A stretch of 64,000 nucleotides of DNA from Treponema brennaborense (lineage in GTDB: Bacteria > Spirochaetota > Spirochaetia > Treponematales > Treponemataceae): the NCBI GenBank assembly GCA_023666275.1, contig JAMPCJ010000009.1, positions 62,001 to 126,000 of the forward strand. Reading direction: 5' to 3'. Made by a program: the position numbers and the translations under genes. Shown piece by piece: positions 50,281 through 59,745 of the stretch. Each line of letters begins with the position of its first letter. Position 1 is the stretch's first letter. Under the pieces are notes generated by a model, which had not been told where the DNA came from, made no database searches, and saw nothing but the letters and a program-made list of their open reading frames with translations.

Positions 50281-52038
50281 TTATTTTGCCGGAATAGTGA
50301 TATACGTTCCCGAAATGATTAAATCGGGATTTCTGATGCGGTTATATCGTGCAATCCGCTTATATTCCCATGGATTGCGGTAATATGTTTCGGCAATGTC
50401 CCAGAGTGTATCTCCCCATTTTATTCTGTAGGAAACATCCTGCGGCTGTTCCGCGGCGGGTTTGACGGGCGCAGGCTCCACAATCGGGGTTTCTACGGCG
50501 ACTATTTCGTTTGATTCCGCTTCTGCGATCGGAACAGGAATTTCCTGCGGCTGTTCCGGTTCTGCGGCGGGCTCGCTTTCGTGAACAGCCGGTTCCGTCG
50601 GAATCGGGACTGCTTCCGTCTGCGCCGGATTTTCCATGATAACCGTTTCCGTAACCGAGGTTTTGCTGCGCAGCAGTATTCCCGGCGCAAAAAACAAAAT
50701 AACAAGCAGAATGCAAACGGAAATAAGTGCGCACAATATGCAAATCAGTGCTGCCGGTGATTTTTTTCCCGGTTCTTCTTCCTCCGGCTGAATACGTTCT
50801 TCGTCATATAAATCGGAAAAACTGATTGAGGGACTCGGTATGGAATCATCGAGCTCTTTTTCGAAATCAAACGGCGAGGAAAAATCTTCTTCGGAATTAT
50901 CGCCGGCATTTTCGGCGGAAAGCGTTTCTGTTTGAAATGCGTCTTCCGATTCCTGCGGCAGGGAAAAATCGTCAAGGCTGGGAAACGCGGATTCTTCCGG
51001 CAGCAATTCATCAACCTGAGTGCCGCCGCTGCCGTCTGAAAATGCATCATCCTCGGAAAGCTCATCGAAATCTGGCATAGGCATATCGCCGAAATTGCCG
51101 GCATCCGTATCGAAAGCATCTGTGTCATTGTCATTATCGGCGGAAAGCGCCGCTGTTTTTGCGGCGGCGGGATCGGGAGCCGAAGAAATATCCAGTTCCG
51201 GCATTTCGGAACCGGCAGGCTCCATTCCGTGATCCAGCAGAAAATCGTCGTCAAGCGGCGGCAGATCGCTTTCAAAGTCTTCTTTTTCATCAAAAACGGT
51301 TTCGTCCGTATCGTTTTGAATAGTATCGTCTGTGCCGAGCAGACCGGAATCCGCAAAGTCATTTGCGTCAAAAGACGGCAGTTCGATTTCCGAAGAAGCA
51401 AATTGTTCCGCCTCTGCCGCCGTTGTGCCGAAGTCTTCCGCTGCAAACGCATTTTCTCCGCTCCCGCTGCCGGAAAAATCGGAATCGGCGGCAATTGTTT
51501 CCGCGTTTTCCGAAATGTCTTCCAGTTCTTCCAGCGGCGGAATGTCAAAATCCGGCAGACTTATATCCGTTATGATGTCATCTGCGGAAAGCGCCGAATC
51601 CGCTTCCTGCGCGGAAATATCTTCTTCTATCGAATTTTCGGGATTTTCCGCTTCCGGCGAAAGTGCGGCATCGTAGCCGAAAGCGGGGGAAATATCTTTT
51701 TCGTCGAGCGAAACAAGAGATATTTTTGTTCCTGCGTGCTTTCCGGATTCCGTATCTGTTATTTCCGCCGAAAGCATTCCGTCTTCGTCGAGGCTTATAA
51801 CAAGCGGAAGCGTCGGTTTTTCTTTTTCCTGTGCTGCGATTTGTTCTATAAGAAGCGTGTCGACATATTCGGCGTCTTCCATGGAGGCCGATGCGGAACG
51901 GTACAAATGAACTTGAACGGTTGTTTGTCCGTCTTGAGCCGTCGTCAGCTCCAGCATTTTTTTTGCGGCGCTTCCTTCTTCAAGAATTGGGTAAAATGTG
52001 CCGTCTGCCAGTTTTATACCGATTGTTTGATTTTTCAT
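50281..52038 (-). CDS. LysM protein with N-terminal Hsp70-type segment and acidic linker
   Basis: Protein of 585 residues. Residues 1-110 or so (IGIKLADGTFYPILEEGS, then DGQTTVQVHLYRS) look like the substrate-binding part of DnaK. An Asp/Glu/Ser-rich, low-complexity region follows to about 430. Then come one membrane helix (PAALICILCALISVCILLVIL), a Pro/Glu linker and a C-terminal LysM domain (YRIKWGDTLWDIAETYYRN) that should bind peptidoglycan. The topology would put the Hsp70-like part in the cytoplasm and LysM in the periplasm. The ATG at 52038 is the first with homology. Similar proteins occur in treponemes. Confidence 0.75.
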   Translation of the reverse strand: MKNQTIGIKLADGTFYPILEEGSAAKKMLELTTAQDGQTTVQVHLYRSASASMEDAEYVDTLLIEQIAAQEKEKPTLPLVISLDEDGMLSAEITDTESGKHAGTKISLVSLDEKDISPAFGYDAALSPEAENPENSIEEDISAQEADSALSADDIITDISLPDFDIPPLEELEDISENAETIAADSDFSGSGSGENAFAAEDFGTTAAEAEQFASSEIELPSFDANDFADSGLLGTDDTIQNDTDETVFDEKEDFESDLPPLDDDFLLDHGMEPAGSEMPELDISSAPDPAAAKTAALSADNDNDTDAFDTDAGNFGDMPMPDFDELSEDDAFSDGSGGTQVDELLPEESAFPSLDDFSLPQESEDAFQTETLSAENAGDNSEEDFSSPFDFEKELDDSIPSPSISFSDLYDEERIQPEEEEPGKKSPAALICILCALISVCILLVILFFAPGILLRSKTSVTETVIMENPAQTEAVPIPTEPAVHESEPAAEPEQPQEIPVPIAEAESNEIVAVETPIVEPAPVKPAAEQPQDVSYRIKWGDTLWDIAETYYRNPWEYKRIARYNRIRNPDLIISGTYITIPAK

Positions 52039-52111
52039 CGCTTCCGCCTTTTGTAAAAGGGTAGTATGCGCTGACAACATTGTCAATCGCACTTATATGC
52101 GTTTCAGCTGT

Positions 52112-53146
52112 TCATTTGAATATGTAGCTTGCCGCAGTAACAAGTATATATGCCAGCAGCAGTACCGCGCCGACCGGACGTTTTAAAGAACCTTTTGAAA
52201 AAATAACCGCGCCGCGGAATACGCACAAGACGAACAGCATTGTCGGGAACAAAAATTTGAAAAATGTTGCATCTACGGCAAGTCCGCCCGGCGTAACTGC
52301 CGCAGCCGCGCCGGCAACGAACAGCACGTTTAATATATCGGCACCGATGATGTTGCCTATAGCAAGATCGCCGTGTCCTTTGCGCGCGGCGGTAACGGCG
52401 GTAATCAGTTCCGGCAGCGATGTGCCGAACGCGACAAGCGTCGCTGCGATAATATGTTCCGGAATGCGGAAACGCAGCGCTGTTTCGCGTACTGCCGGAA
52501 TCAGCAGTTTGGACGACAGAATTACCAAAATGATGCTGAGTGCCATTTTCAGCAGAATAACGGCGATCGATTCTCCGTTTTCCGCGGATTCATCGGCGGA
52601 GGCCGCTGTTTTTTTCGCAATCTGTATCGTGCGGAAAATATATATGCCGAGCAGCGCGAGCATCACGAATCCCATGAACTGCGGAACACGTCCGCCTTCG
52701 GCGAATGCCCGCGTACCGCCGCCGAATACAAAGCCGGTGAATGCGAGCAGCGCGCCGGCGCCGAGCTGAATCCAGCCCTGCCGGTTGACGACTTCTTTTT
52801 TGAACGGCAGCGGTTTTATCAATGCCGCGATTCCCAAAATAAGACCGGTGTCGCAGATGATAGAGCCGACGGCGTTTCCCATGGCAAGCCCCGGCATTCC
52901 GTTTAATGCGGACACGACGGAAACCGTTACTTCCGGCAGCGTCGTTCCGAGACTCACGATTGTCGCGCCGATAATCATTTTCGGCACGCCCCAGCGCGTC
53001 GAAAGCTCGACGGCATTATCCACAAGAATATCCGCGCCCTTTCCGAGAACAAGCAGAGAAAAAGCGATTATTGCCAAAAGCAGCAGCAGTCCCAAAATAT
53101 TGTCCGGGCATAGTCCGATAATGGAAAGAAAAAAATCATCTAACAT
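52112..53146 (-). CDS. Calcium/sodium antiporter (CaCA family, YrbG-like)
   Basis: Membrane transporter of 344 residues with about ten helices in two inverted halves. The two alpha-repeats are GATIVSLGTTLPEVTVSV and AATLVAFGTSLPELITAV, which form the cation site; GNAVGSIICDTG and GNIIGADILNVL follow each. Such proteins exchange Ca2+ for Na+ or K+. The start at the ATG at 53146 gives the family length. A longer start at 53203 is possible. No clear ribosome binding site is seen. Confidence 0.9.
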   Translation of the reverse strand: MLDDFFLSIIGLCPDNILGLLLLLAIIAFSLLVLGKGADILVDNAVELSTRWGVPKMIIGATIVSLGTTLPEVTVSVVSALNGMPGLAMGNAVGSIICDTGLILGIAALIKPLPFKKEVVNRQGWIQLGAGALLAFTGFVFGGGTRAFAEGGRVPQFMGFVMLALLGIYIFRTIQIAKKTAASADESAENGESIAVILLKMALSIILVILSSKLLIPAVRETALRFRIPEHIIAATLVAFGTSLPELITAVTAARKGHGDLAIGNIIGADILNVLFVAGAAAAVTPGGLAVDATFFKFLFPTMLFVLCVFRGAVIFSKGSLKRPVGAVLLLAYILVTAASYIFK

Positions 53147-53261
53147 GATAAATTGAATATAGCAGATTTCTGCCTGTTTCACAAGGTCGCTGCGGTGCGG
53201 CACGGAAGAATATCGGTTTCGCGGCGGCGTGTGCGGCGGCCAAAGTGCACAGTTTTTGTGA

Positions 53262-53277
53262 TGTGAAAAAATTCACA
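53262..53277. promoter_or_regulatory. Rex operator 1 upstream of rex
   Basis: TGTGAAAAAATTCACA is a perfect palindrome that fits the Rex consensus T-T-G-T-G-A-A-N4-T-T-C-A-C-A-A. It lies just upstream of the -35 box of the rex promoter. Confidence 0.85.
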
Positions 53278-53284
53278 AATATAG

Positions 53285-53313
53285 TTGACTTTACCGCAGG
53301 ATTTCGGTAGAGT
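53285..53313 (+). promoter_or_regulatory. Promoter of rex
   Basis: TTGACT at 53285-53290 and TAGAGT at 53308-53313 with a 17-base spacer, placed between the two Rex operators. Confidence 0.55.
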
Positions 53314-53327
53314 TTTCGTGTTCCGTA

Positions 53328-53343
53328 TGTGAATTTTTTCACG
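53328..53343. promoter_or_regulatory. Rex operator 2 upstream of rex
   Basis: TGTGAATTTTTTCACG matches the Rex consensus with one change. It would cover the start of the transcript, just before the GGAGG of rex. Confidence 0.75.
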
Positions 53344-53359
53344 GAGGATGTCAGGCAGC

Positions 53360-53986
53360 ATGAAACAGCACATTTCAAATCCGGCACGGGCGCGGCTTGT
53401 CAGTCTTGCGCGGCTGCTGGAAGATCTTGAGCATGACGGAATTTCCGTCATTACGTCCGCGGAAATAGAAAAGCGCACCGGCTGGACCAGTTTTACGGTC
53501 CGGCGCGATATTTCGTTGCTTGCGGTCAGCTGTGCGGGGCCTGCGGGATATTCCGTTGCGGCGCTGAAAGATGCTATATCGGGCGCGCTCGGCATCCGAA
53601 GTGCGGACAGGAAATGCTGCATCGTCGGACTCGGCAGAATGGGCGCCGCGCTGATTGGATTCGAGGGATTTTCCCGTTCGTCTTTCACCATCGCTGCGGG
53701 ATTCGATTCGAATGTGAATAAAACGGAAATCCTGCGCGCGGATTTTCCGCTGTATTCCACCAACAAAATGGAAGAAGTGATTGCGCGCGAACAAATCGAA
53801 TTTGCCATTTTGACGGTGCCGGAAAAAGCCGCGCAGAAAACCGCGGACAGGCTTGTCAAAAGCGGCATAAAAGGAATTGTCAATTATACGGCAGCGCTGC
53901 TGTCGGTGCCGCCGCGCGTATATCTGGAAAATCTTTCCATAATCGACGCGCTGCAAAAACTTGCGGCGGCGGCATATATTCATTGA
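53360..53986 (+). CDS. rex: Redox-sensing transcriptional repressor Rex
   Basis: NADH-responsive repressor of 208 residues. The N-terminal winged helix contains RLVSLARLLEDLEHDG, ITSAEIEKRTGW and FTVRRDISLL. The NAD-binding domain starts CCIVGLGRMGAALIGF. The last helix IIDALQKLAAAAYI swaps in the dimer. I favour the ATG at 53360 because GGAGG touches the alternative ATG at 53348. Two operators upstream suggest control of its own gene. Rex usually controls fermentation genes and anaerobic NADH recycling. A terminator ends the gene before serC. Confidence 0.92.
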   Translation: MKQHISNPARARLVSLARLLEDLEHDGISVITSAEIEKRTGWTSFTVRRDISLLAVSCAGPAGYSVAALKDAISGALGIRSADRKCCIVGLGRMGAALIGFEGFSRSSFTIAAGFDSNVNKTEILRADFPLYSTNKMEEVIAREQIEFAILTVPEKAAQKTADRLVKSGIKGIVNYTAALLSVPPRVYLENLSIIDALQKLAAAAYIH

Positions 53987-54008
53987 CGCAAAATGCATAA
54001 AAGCAAAT

Positions 54009-54047
54009 CCGATGCGGAAAATGACAGCTTTGCATCGGGTTTTCTTT
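54009..54047 (+). terminator. Intrinsic terminator of rex
   Basis: CCGATGC (54009-54015) pairs with GCATCGG (54032-54038), followed by TTTTCTTT. It lies 22 bases past the rex stop and separates it from serC. Confidence 0.75.
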
Positions 54048-54070
54048 ATAGATAGAACAGGAGAAGTAAA

Positions 54071-55180
54071 ATGAAACGAGTGTACAATTTTTCTGCGGGA
54101 CCGTCGTGTCTGCCGGAAGAAGTTTTGAGAGAAGCCGCGGAAGAAATGCTTGACTGCGGCGGCACCGGTCAGAGTGTCATGGAAATGAGCCACCGCTCGA
54201 AAGCCTTTGAACCGATCATTGCCGAAACGGAATCGCTTGTCCGCGAGCTTTTGAATGTGCCCGCAAATTACAAGGTTCTGTTTCTTCAGGGCGGCGCGAG
54301 CACGCAGTTTGCCATGATTCCGATGAATTTGAAAAAGGACGGCAAAGCCGCGTATGTCAATACCGGCGTATGGTCCAAAAAAGCAATCGCCGAAGCAAAA
54401 CGGTATTTAAATGCGGATGTCATTGCAAGTTCCGAAGACCGCAATTTCTGCTATATTCCGCAGATTGCGCCTGTTTCCGGCGATTACGACTATTTTTATT
54501 ACACGATGAACAATACGATTATGGGAACAAAATGGTCGTACATTCCGCAAGCCTCACGCAAAGACGGTTCTCCCGTTCCGCTGGTAACAGATGCTTCCAG
54601 CTGCATTCTTTCGGAACCGCTCGATGTGAGCAAATTCGGCATCGTGTTTGCCGGTGCGCAGAAAAATCTGGCTCCGGCAGGCGTTACGCTGGTAATCATC
54701 CGCGAAGATCTTATTCCGGAAACACTTCCCGTGGCGGAAACTCCCGTGATGCTTCAATACAAAACTCACGCGGATAACGGTTCCATGTACAACACGCCGC
54801 CGTGCTACACCATTTACATTATGGGAAAAGTCATGAAATGGATAAAAAAGAACGGCGGTGCGGAAGGCATGGCAAAACGCAACACGGAAAAAGCCGAGCT
54901 GTTCTATAATTATCTCGATAATTCCGATTATTATCACGCAACGGCGGAAAAAGGCAGCCGTTCGCTGATGAATATTCCGTTTTTGACAAAAGAAACGGAT
55001 GCGGAAAAAGCCGCCGCGCTCAACAAAAAATTCGTCGCGGAAGCTGCCGCGGCGGGACTGGTAAATCTCGCGGGACATCGGCTCGTCGGCGGAATGCGCG
55101 CGTCTATTTACAACGCAATGCCGATTGAGGGCGTAAAAGCGCTCATTGCGTTCATGGATTCATTCGCGAAGCAAAATTGA
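54071..55180 (+). CDS. serC: Phosphoserine aminotransferase
   Basis: PLP enzyme of 369 residues, second step of serine synthesis (phosphohydroxypyruvate to phosphoserine). The N-terminus YNFSAGPSCLPEEVLREA, the EMSHRSKAFEPI segment, the GGASTQFAMIP motif and the lysine in GAQKNLAPAGVTLVII are diagnostic. AGGAGAAG precedes the ATG. It lies 102 bases upstream of serA and the pair covers the first two steps of the pathway. Confidence 0.96.
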   Translation: MKRVYNFSAGPSCLPEEVLREAAEEMLDCGGTGQSVMEMSHRSKAFEPIIAETESLVRELLNVPANYKVLFLQGGASTQFAMIPMNLKKDGKAAYVNTGVWSKKAIAEAKRYLNADVIASSEDRNFCYIPQIAPVSGDYDYFYYTMNNTIMGTKWSYIPQASRKDGSPVPLVTDASSCILSEPLDVSKFGIVFAGAQKNLAPAGVTLVIIREDLIPETLPVAETPVMLQYKTHADNGSMYNTPPCYTIYIMGKVMKWIKKNGGAEGMAKRNTEKAELFYNYLDNSDYYHATAEKGSRSLMNIPFLTKETDAEKAAALNKKFVAEAAAAGLVNLAGHRLVGGMRASIYNAMPIEGVKALIAFMDSFAKQN

Positions 55181-55282
55181 CAGCCGCGTAATTCGAAAAA
55201 ACGGACGGCGGGAAAATTGCTTGTTTCTGCGCCGTCCGAAAAATTCAGTGCGCTTTATGCGCAAAGGAGCCCTTGAAAAATT

Positions 55283-56461
55283 ATGTATAAAATACAAACT
55301 TTGAATAAAATTTCCGCGCAGGGATTGGAACACTTTCCCCGCGGCGAATACGAAATAGCATCGGAAATACTTAATCCGAACGCGATTCTTGTCCGTTCCG
55401 CAGATATGCACAGCATGGATATTCCCGACAGCGTTATAGCGGTGGCACGTGCCGGCGCCGGAACAAACAACATTCCCATTCCCGCACTTACGGAACGCGG
55501 CGTAGTCGTATTCAACACGCCGGGGGCAAATGCCAATGCGGTAAAGGAACTGGTCATTGCCGCGCTGATTCTTTCCGGTCGTCCGATTATTGCCGGTGCG
55601 GAATGGGTTAAAACCCTGTCAGGCAAAGGCGACGCCATAGCCGATCTTGCGGAAAAAGGAAAAAGCCAGTTTGTCGGCGCGGAAATAATGGGAAAAACAC
55701 TCGGCGTTATCGGACTCGGCGCAATCGGCGCAATGGTCGCAAACAGCGCTGCGGCGCTCGGCATGCATGTCATCGGCTACGATCCGTTTATTTCCGTCGA
55801 CGCAGCCTGGTCGCTCAGCCGCGCGGTGCAGAAAGCGGAAAGCCTCGACGCACTTCTTTCGAAAGCGGATTACATTACAATCCATGTGCCGCAGACAAAT
55901 GAAACGAAAGGATTTATCAATGCCGACCGCATTAAATCAATGAAAAAAGGCGTGCGCATTTTGAACTTTGCGCGCGGCGGACTTGCGGTAAACGCCGATA
56001 TTCTTGGCGCAATCGACGAAGGCAAAGTGGCCGGATATTTGTGCGATTTTGCCGATGAAGAACTGCTGAAAAACGAAAAAGTGATTTGCCTTCCGCATCT
56101 CGGTGCATCGACGCCTGAAGCTGAAGACAACTGCGCGACCATGGCAGTGGATCAAATACGCAATTTTTTGGAAAAAGGCAATATCGTCAATTCCGTCAAT
56201 TTTCCGAAATGTAAAATGGATCAGGAAATCCCTGCGGGCGGCGCGCGTCTGTGCATCGCGAACAAGAATGTGCCGAACATGATAGGGCAAATAACCACGA
56301 TACTTGCGGCGGAAAAACTGAATGTCGCCGCCATGGTAAATCAAAACCGCGCGGACGTAGCGTATAATATCATCGACATCGAAAGCGCGCCGGACGATGC
56401 ACTGACGGCAAAGCTGAAAAGCATAGAAGGCGTTATTTCAGTCCGTATAATTCATAGTTAA
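55283..56461 (+). CDS. serA: D-3-phosphoglycerate dehydrogenase
   Basis: NAD-dependent enzyme of 392 residues, first step of serine synthesis. It has VRSADMHSMDIPDSVIAVA, the catalytic GLGAIGAMVANSAAALG for NAD, NFARGGLAVN with the Arg, and the acid/base His in LPHLGASTPEAEDNCA. The C-terminal 75 residues form an ACT domain (LNVAAMVNQNRADVAYNII), which may allow feedback by serine. The order serC then serA suggests one operon. Confidence 0.95.
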   Translation: MYKIQTLNKISAQGLEHFPRGEYEIASEILNPNAILVRSADMHSMDIPDSVIAVARAGAGTNNIPIPALTERGVVVFNTPGANANAVKELVIAALILSGRPIIAGAEWVKTLSGKGDAIADLAEKGKSQFVGAEIMGKTLGVIGLGAIGAMVANSAAALGMHVIGYDPFISVDAAWSLSRAVQKAESLDALLSKADYITIHVPQTNETKGFINADRIKSMKKGVRILNFARGGLAVNADILGAIDEGKVAGYLCDFADEELLKNEKVICLPHLGASTPEAEDNCATMAVDQIRNFLEKGNIVNSVNFPKCKMDQEIPAGGARLCIANKNVPNMIGQITTILAAEKLNVAAMVNQNRADVAYNIIDIESAPDDALTAKLKSIEGVISVRIIHS

Positions 56462-56476
56462 AAACAACAATTCCGC

Positions 56477-56499
56477 GCGCCGGTATTTTTTGCCGGCGC
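56477..56499. terminator. GC-rich hairpin between serA and mntP
   Basis: GCGCCGG and CCGGCGC enclose a T-rich loop. It lies between two convergent genes and probably slows transcription from both, though no clear T-run follows. Confidence 0.4.
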
Positions 56500-56505
56500 A
56501 GCATG

Positions 56506-57105
56506 TCAAAAAAACAAATGCTCCGCGAGAATTTTTACGCCGATTGCAGCCAAAATAACGCCGCCGAATAAGCCCGCTTTTGTTTTAAGCCGCGCGCCGA
56601 ACGTTTTTCCGATAAGCGTGCCCGCGAACGATATGGCTGCCGTTGTCAGTCCGATGACTGCGGCGGCGTATGCAATGCGCACTTTGAGAAACGCAAACGT
56701 AATGCCCACCGCAAGCGCATCAATGCTTGTAGCTACGGCAAGCAGCAGCAGTTCCCTGATGCGGACAGCGGCATTGCTTTCGGTTCCCGCCGCATCTTGA
56801 TTTTCTTCTGTGCGGGATTGTTCTTCGCGGAAGCTCTGAATTGTTTCGGCAATCATTTTTCCGCCGATGAATGCCAATAAAAAAAACGCAATCCAGTGAT
56901 CGACTGCGGCAATATACGATTCAAACTGTCTGCCGAGCACATAGCCGGCAAGCGGCATGAGCGCCTGTGCTCCGCCGAAAAACAGCGCAATAAGCGCCGC
57001 GAGCCGATAATCCGGTTTGCGCATTTTCAAGCCCTCGCACACCGCGGCGGCAAATGCATCCATCGAAAGCCCGATGCCGATAAGCAGCAGTTCAATAAAG
57101 CCCAC
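56506..57105 (-). CDS. mntP: Manganese efflux pump MntP
   Basis: Membrane protein of 199 residues with six helices in two repeats. Signature motifs are GLSMDAFAAAVCEGL in the first helix and TSIDALAVGITFAFL in the fourth, each with the key Asp. MntP exports Mn2+ to prevent poisoning. The start is a GTG after GGGAG. I see no yybP-type leader before it. Confidence 0.93.
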   Translation of the reverse strand: MGFIELLLIGIGLSMDAFAAAVCEGLKMRKPDYRLAALIALFFGGAQALMPLAGYVLGRQFESYIAAVDHWIAFFLLAFIGGKMIAETIQSFREEQSRTEENQDAAGTESNAAVRIRELLLLAVATSIDALAVGITFAFLKVRIAYAAAVIGLTTAAISFAGTLIGKTFGARLKTKAGLFGGVILAAIGVKILAEHLFF

Positions 57106-57167
57106 GTTTGTTTTCTCCCGATAAGCGGAATTCCGGCATGTGCCGCCTGATGACAGAATACGTTTCG

Positions 57168-58514
57168 TTACTCAAAAAGATACGGAACCTGCGGACCGCG
57201 GACGGCAACATTCGAAAATTCCGGATTGTCGGCGAATTTTACGCGGAAACTTTTCTGCGCAACCGGAGGAATGCCGAAAAACATGTCGGAATCCTGCGGA
57301 CTCGCGGAAGACGATTCATCGGTGGTGAACACGCTGTTTTCGATAACCAAATTTTCCACGGGAGCTTCCGGCAGACCCGCGATAAATCCGGCGGAAGCCC
57401 TGCATCCGTCCGCGTGAATGCCGGAAATCAGCACATCGTGAATGCGCGGCGTTTGTTCCGTTACCGGCTGTTTTTCGAGCGAAAAAAGCGGATCGTCGGG
57501 AGATGCGCCGCATTTATAATACATGTTCATGGCAAACGGACATAAATTTTCGTTCATGGTAAGATTGCGGAATTCGAGATGATGAATGTCTCCGCCGCGC
57601 CCGCGCCGCGTTTTTATGCGGATGCCGCGATCCGTTTTGTCGAACACGCAGTTTTCGGCAAGCAGGTGATCGACGCCCGCCGCGGTTTCGCTGCCGATGA
57701 CGATGCCGCCGTGCCCGTCGCCTACGGTGCATCCGCGCACGATGACATTGCGGCACGGTTTGTTAACCCGTATGCCGTCCGGACCGGAACCGGATTTCAG
57801 CGCAATGCCGTCATCGCCGACGCTGACGGAGCAGTCGATAATCTGCACATTTGTACATGAATCTATGTCGATGCCGTCCGTGTTCGGCGCATCGTGCGGA
57901 TTGCAGACGGAAACACGGTACATGCTGAAATTGTCGCAGTATACCGGATGCACCGTCCAGAACGGAGAATTGCGGACGGTTACGTCTTCTATACGGATAT
58001 TTGCGCAGTTTATGAACTGAATGAGCGGGGGACGCAGAAACTGAACTTCCCGTCCGCCGCCGCCGCCGGGCTGGCTGCGGTAATCGGGATTGAGCGAGGC
58101 AAGTTTTTTCTCGATTTCCGTAACGGGGCAGCCTTGATTTTTCTTCTGGCGGCGCATTTCCCACCATACGGAGCCTTCTCCGTCGATTATTCCTTTGCCG
58201 CCGATTACAGCGTCGTGCACGCCGCTTCCGAATACGCACGGATGCATGGCATAGCATTCGACGCCTTCCCAGCGGGTACGCACCGGCTGATATAATTCCG
58301 GTTCGGGGATAAAAGAAATGACCGCGTTTTCTTCCAAATACAGCGTCGTGTTTGAAACAAAATCAATGGGACCTGTGCGCCACACGCCCGATTTTACGAT
58401 CAGTTTGCCGCCGCCTTGAGCTTTTAAATGAGCGAACGCGTTTTTGAACGCTTCTGTATTGTCAAATGTGTTTTCGGCTTTTCCGCCGAATTGTTCGAGA
58501 TTTATCACAGTCAT
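57168..58514 (-). CDS. Polygalacturonase (GH28), cytoplasmic
   Basis: Glycoside hydrolase of 448 residues with the right-handed beta-helix fold. All GH28 motifs are present: NTDG (211-214), GDDG (233-236), GHGG (267-270) and RIK (299-301), giving the three catalytic Asp. There is no signal peptide, so it should act on oligogalacturonides after uptake, as exo-polygalacturonases of gut bacteria do. It is next to a pectinesterase of the same kind, 83 bases upstream, and to two pectate lyases on the same strand. Confidence 0.92.
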   Translation of the reverse strand: MTVINLEQFGGKAENTFDNTEAFKNAFAHLKAQGGGKLIVKSGVWRTGPIDFVSNTTLYLEENAVISFIPEPELYQPVRTRWEGVECYAMHPCVFGSGVHDAVIGGKGIIDGEGSVWWEMRRQKKNQGCPVTEIEKKLASLNPDYRSQPGGGGGREVQFLRPPLIQFINCANIRIEDVTVRNSPFWTVHPVYCDNFSMYRVSVCNPHDAPNTDGIDIDSCTNVQIIDCSVSVGDDGIALKSGSGPDGIRVNKPCRNVIVRGCTVGDGHGGIVIGSETAAGVDHLLAENCVFDKTDRGIRIKTRRGRGGDIHHLEFRNLTMNENLCPFAMNMYYKCGASPDDPLFSLEKQPVTEQTPRIHDVLISGIHADGCRASAGFIAGLPEAPVENLVIENSVFTTDESSSASPQDSDMFFGIPPVAQKSFRVKFADNPEFSNVAVRGPQVPYLFE

Positions 58515-58597
58515 GATGTCATTCTAAAAAGACCTGTTTGATTTAGCAAGTAACCGCCCTGCCGTTTTTTTGGATTTTTCCGCTGTCTGCATGAAGA

Positions 58598-59689
58598 TTA
58601 GGGCGCGGCCGATGCCAGCGGCGTTCCCGCGAGAATCGCGGCGCGGTCTTTGTAATAACGCGCGTATTCTTCGTCCGTAAGCTGGACGGAAGCCGGATGC
58701 CGAGCCGCTTTTGCTTTGCCGTCAAGCGGATGCACGCTGCCGTCCCGCAATTCCGTTTTTGTGCCGTATTCGCGCCAGCCGGTAAGCGCGTCTGCGGGGG
58801 AGGGAAACACGTTTACGCCGGGAATGTCCTGCCACAGCGTATCCGCGAATTTTTCCGAAATGACGCAGCGTATCAGCGCGATGCTGTCCCAGCGTTCGGA
58901 ACTTTCCGCGGAACCGGTTCCGCTTGAGCGCGCCATATACAGGGCGCCCGTCCGTTCCGCGTCGGCGGAAAATCGGCAGTCAAGAAACACAAAGCCTTTT
59001 TTATGCGCCAGCGCGCGCGATTGCAGCACAATACCCGTCCGCTGTGCGCCTCTGTTGTCAAGCCGCGTGAAAATCTCGCATTTTTCGAATAACGCCGTGT
59101 CGCAGTATCCCCATAAAAAATCGACATCGCCGGCAATATAGCAATTGTAAAACCAGCTGATGCCTTTTACGTGAACAGTGTCCTGACGGCTGATAAAGCG
59201 CATGTTTTTTGCGGTAAGCACGCCGTTGTAATTATGAAAGCACAGCGCTTCCGCCTGATTGCACAGCGAACTGTCGGAAGCCGTTTTGACATGCGTATTT
59301 TCAAGCGTGAAATTGCGGAGCTCCACGCGCGTCGTATTCGGTCCGAGCGTAAACAGCGCGCGGTTTTCCGTATCTTTTGCGAATGCTTCGCAGTTTTCCG
59401 CGGCGATAATGCATTCGTCATTGCGCGCGCCGTCCGTGCCGCTGACCGTAAGCGCGTTCGGCAGATTGTACCGCAGAATCTCGCTGTACACACCCGGCGA
59501 CAGCACTACGGAAACGCTTTCGAACGCGGGAGCTGTGCAGGATGCCGCATTTGCGGAATCTGCGGCGCGCGCGGCATGCTGTGCATCGTTTATCGAAGCA
59601 ATATAGTCAAACGCGGACTGCACCGTTTCGAAAATGCCGTCGTAACCGTGTTCGGGAGCGGCGGCGCCTTTTTTTACAAGCAAACGCAT
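58598..59689 (-). CDS. Pectinesterase (CE8), cytoplasmic
   Basis: Carbohydrate esterase of 363 residues that removes methyl groups from pectin. The N-terminus YDGIFETVQSAFDYI, the RQDTVHVKGISWFYNCYIAG segment and the catalytic VDFLWGYCDTALFE are the CE8 elements. It has no signal peptide, so it would act on imported methylated oligomers. It lies directly upstream of the polygalacturonase and 56 bases downstream of a pectate lyase, so a transcript may run through all three. Confidence 0.9.
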   Translation of the reverse strand: MRLLVKKGAAAPEHGYDGIFETVQSAFDYIASINDAQHAARAADSANAASCTAPAFESVSVVLSPGVYSEILRYNLPNALTVSGTDGARNDECIIAAENCEAFAKDTENRALFTLGPNTTRVELRNFTLENTHVKTASDSSLCNQAEALCFHNYNGVLTAKNMRFISRQDTVHVKGISWFYNCYIAGDVDFLWGYCDTALFEKCEIFTRLDNRGAQRTGIVLQSRALAHKKGFVFLDCRFSADAERTGALYMARSSGTGSAESSERWDSIALIRCVISEKFADTLWQDIPGVNVFPSPADALTGWREYGTKTELRDGSVHPLDGKAKAARHPASVQLTDEEYARYYKDRAAILAGTPLASAAP

Positions 59690-59745
59690 TTCAACAACCT
59701 TTTTCGTGCCGCTGTTTGCGGTGCACGGAATAATCGATTCGGCAT

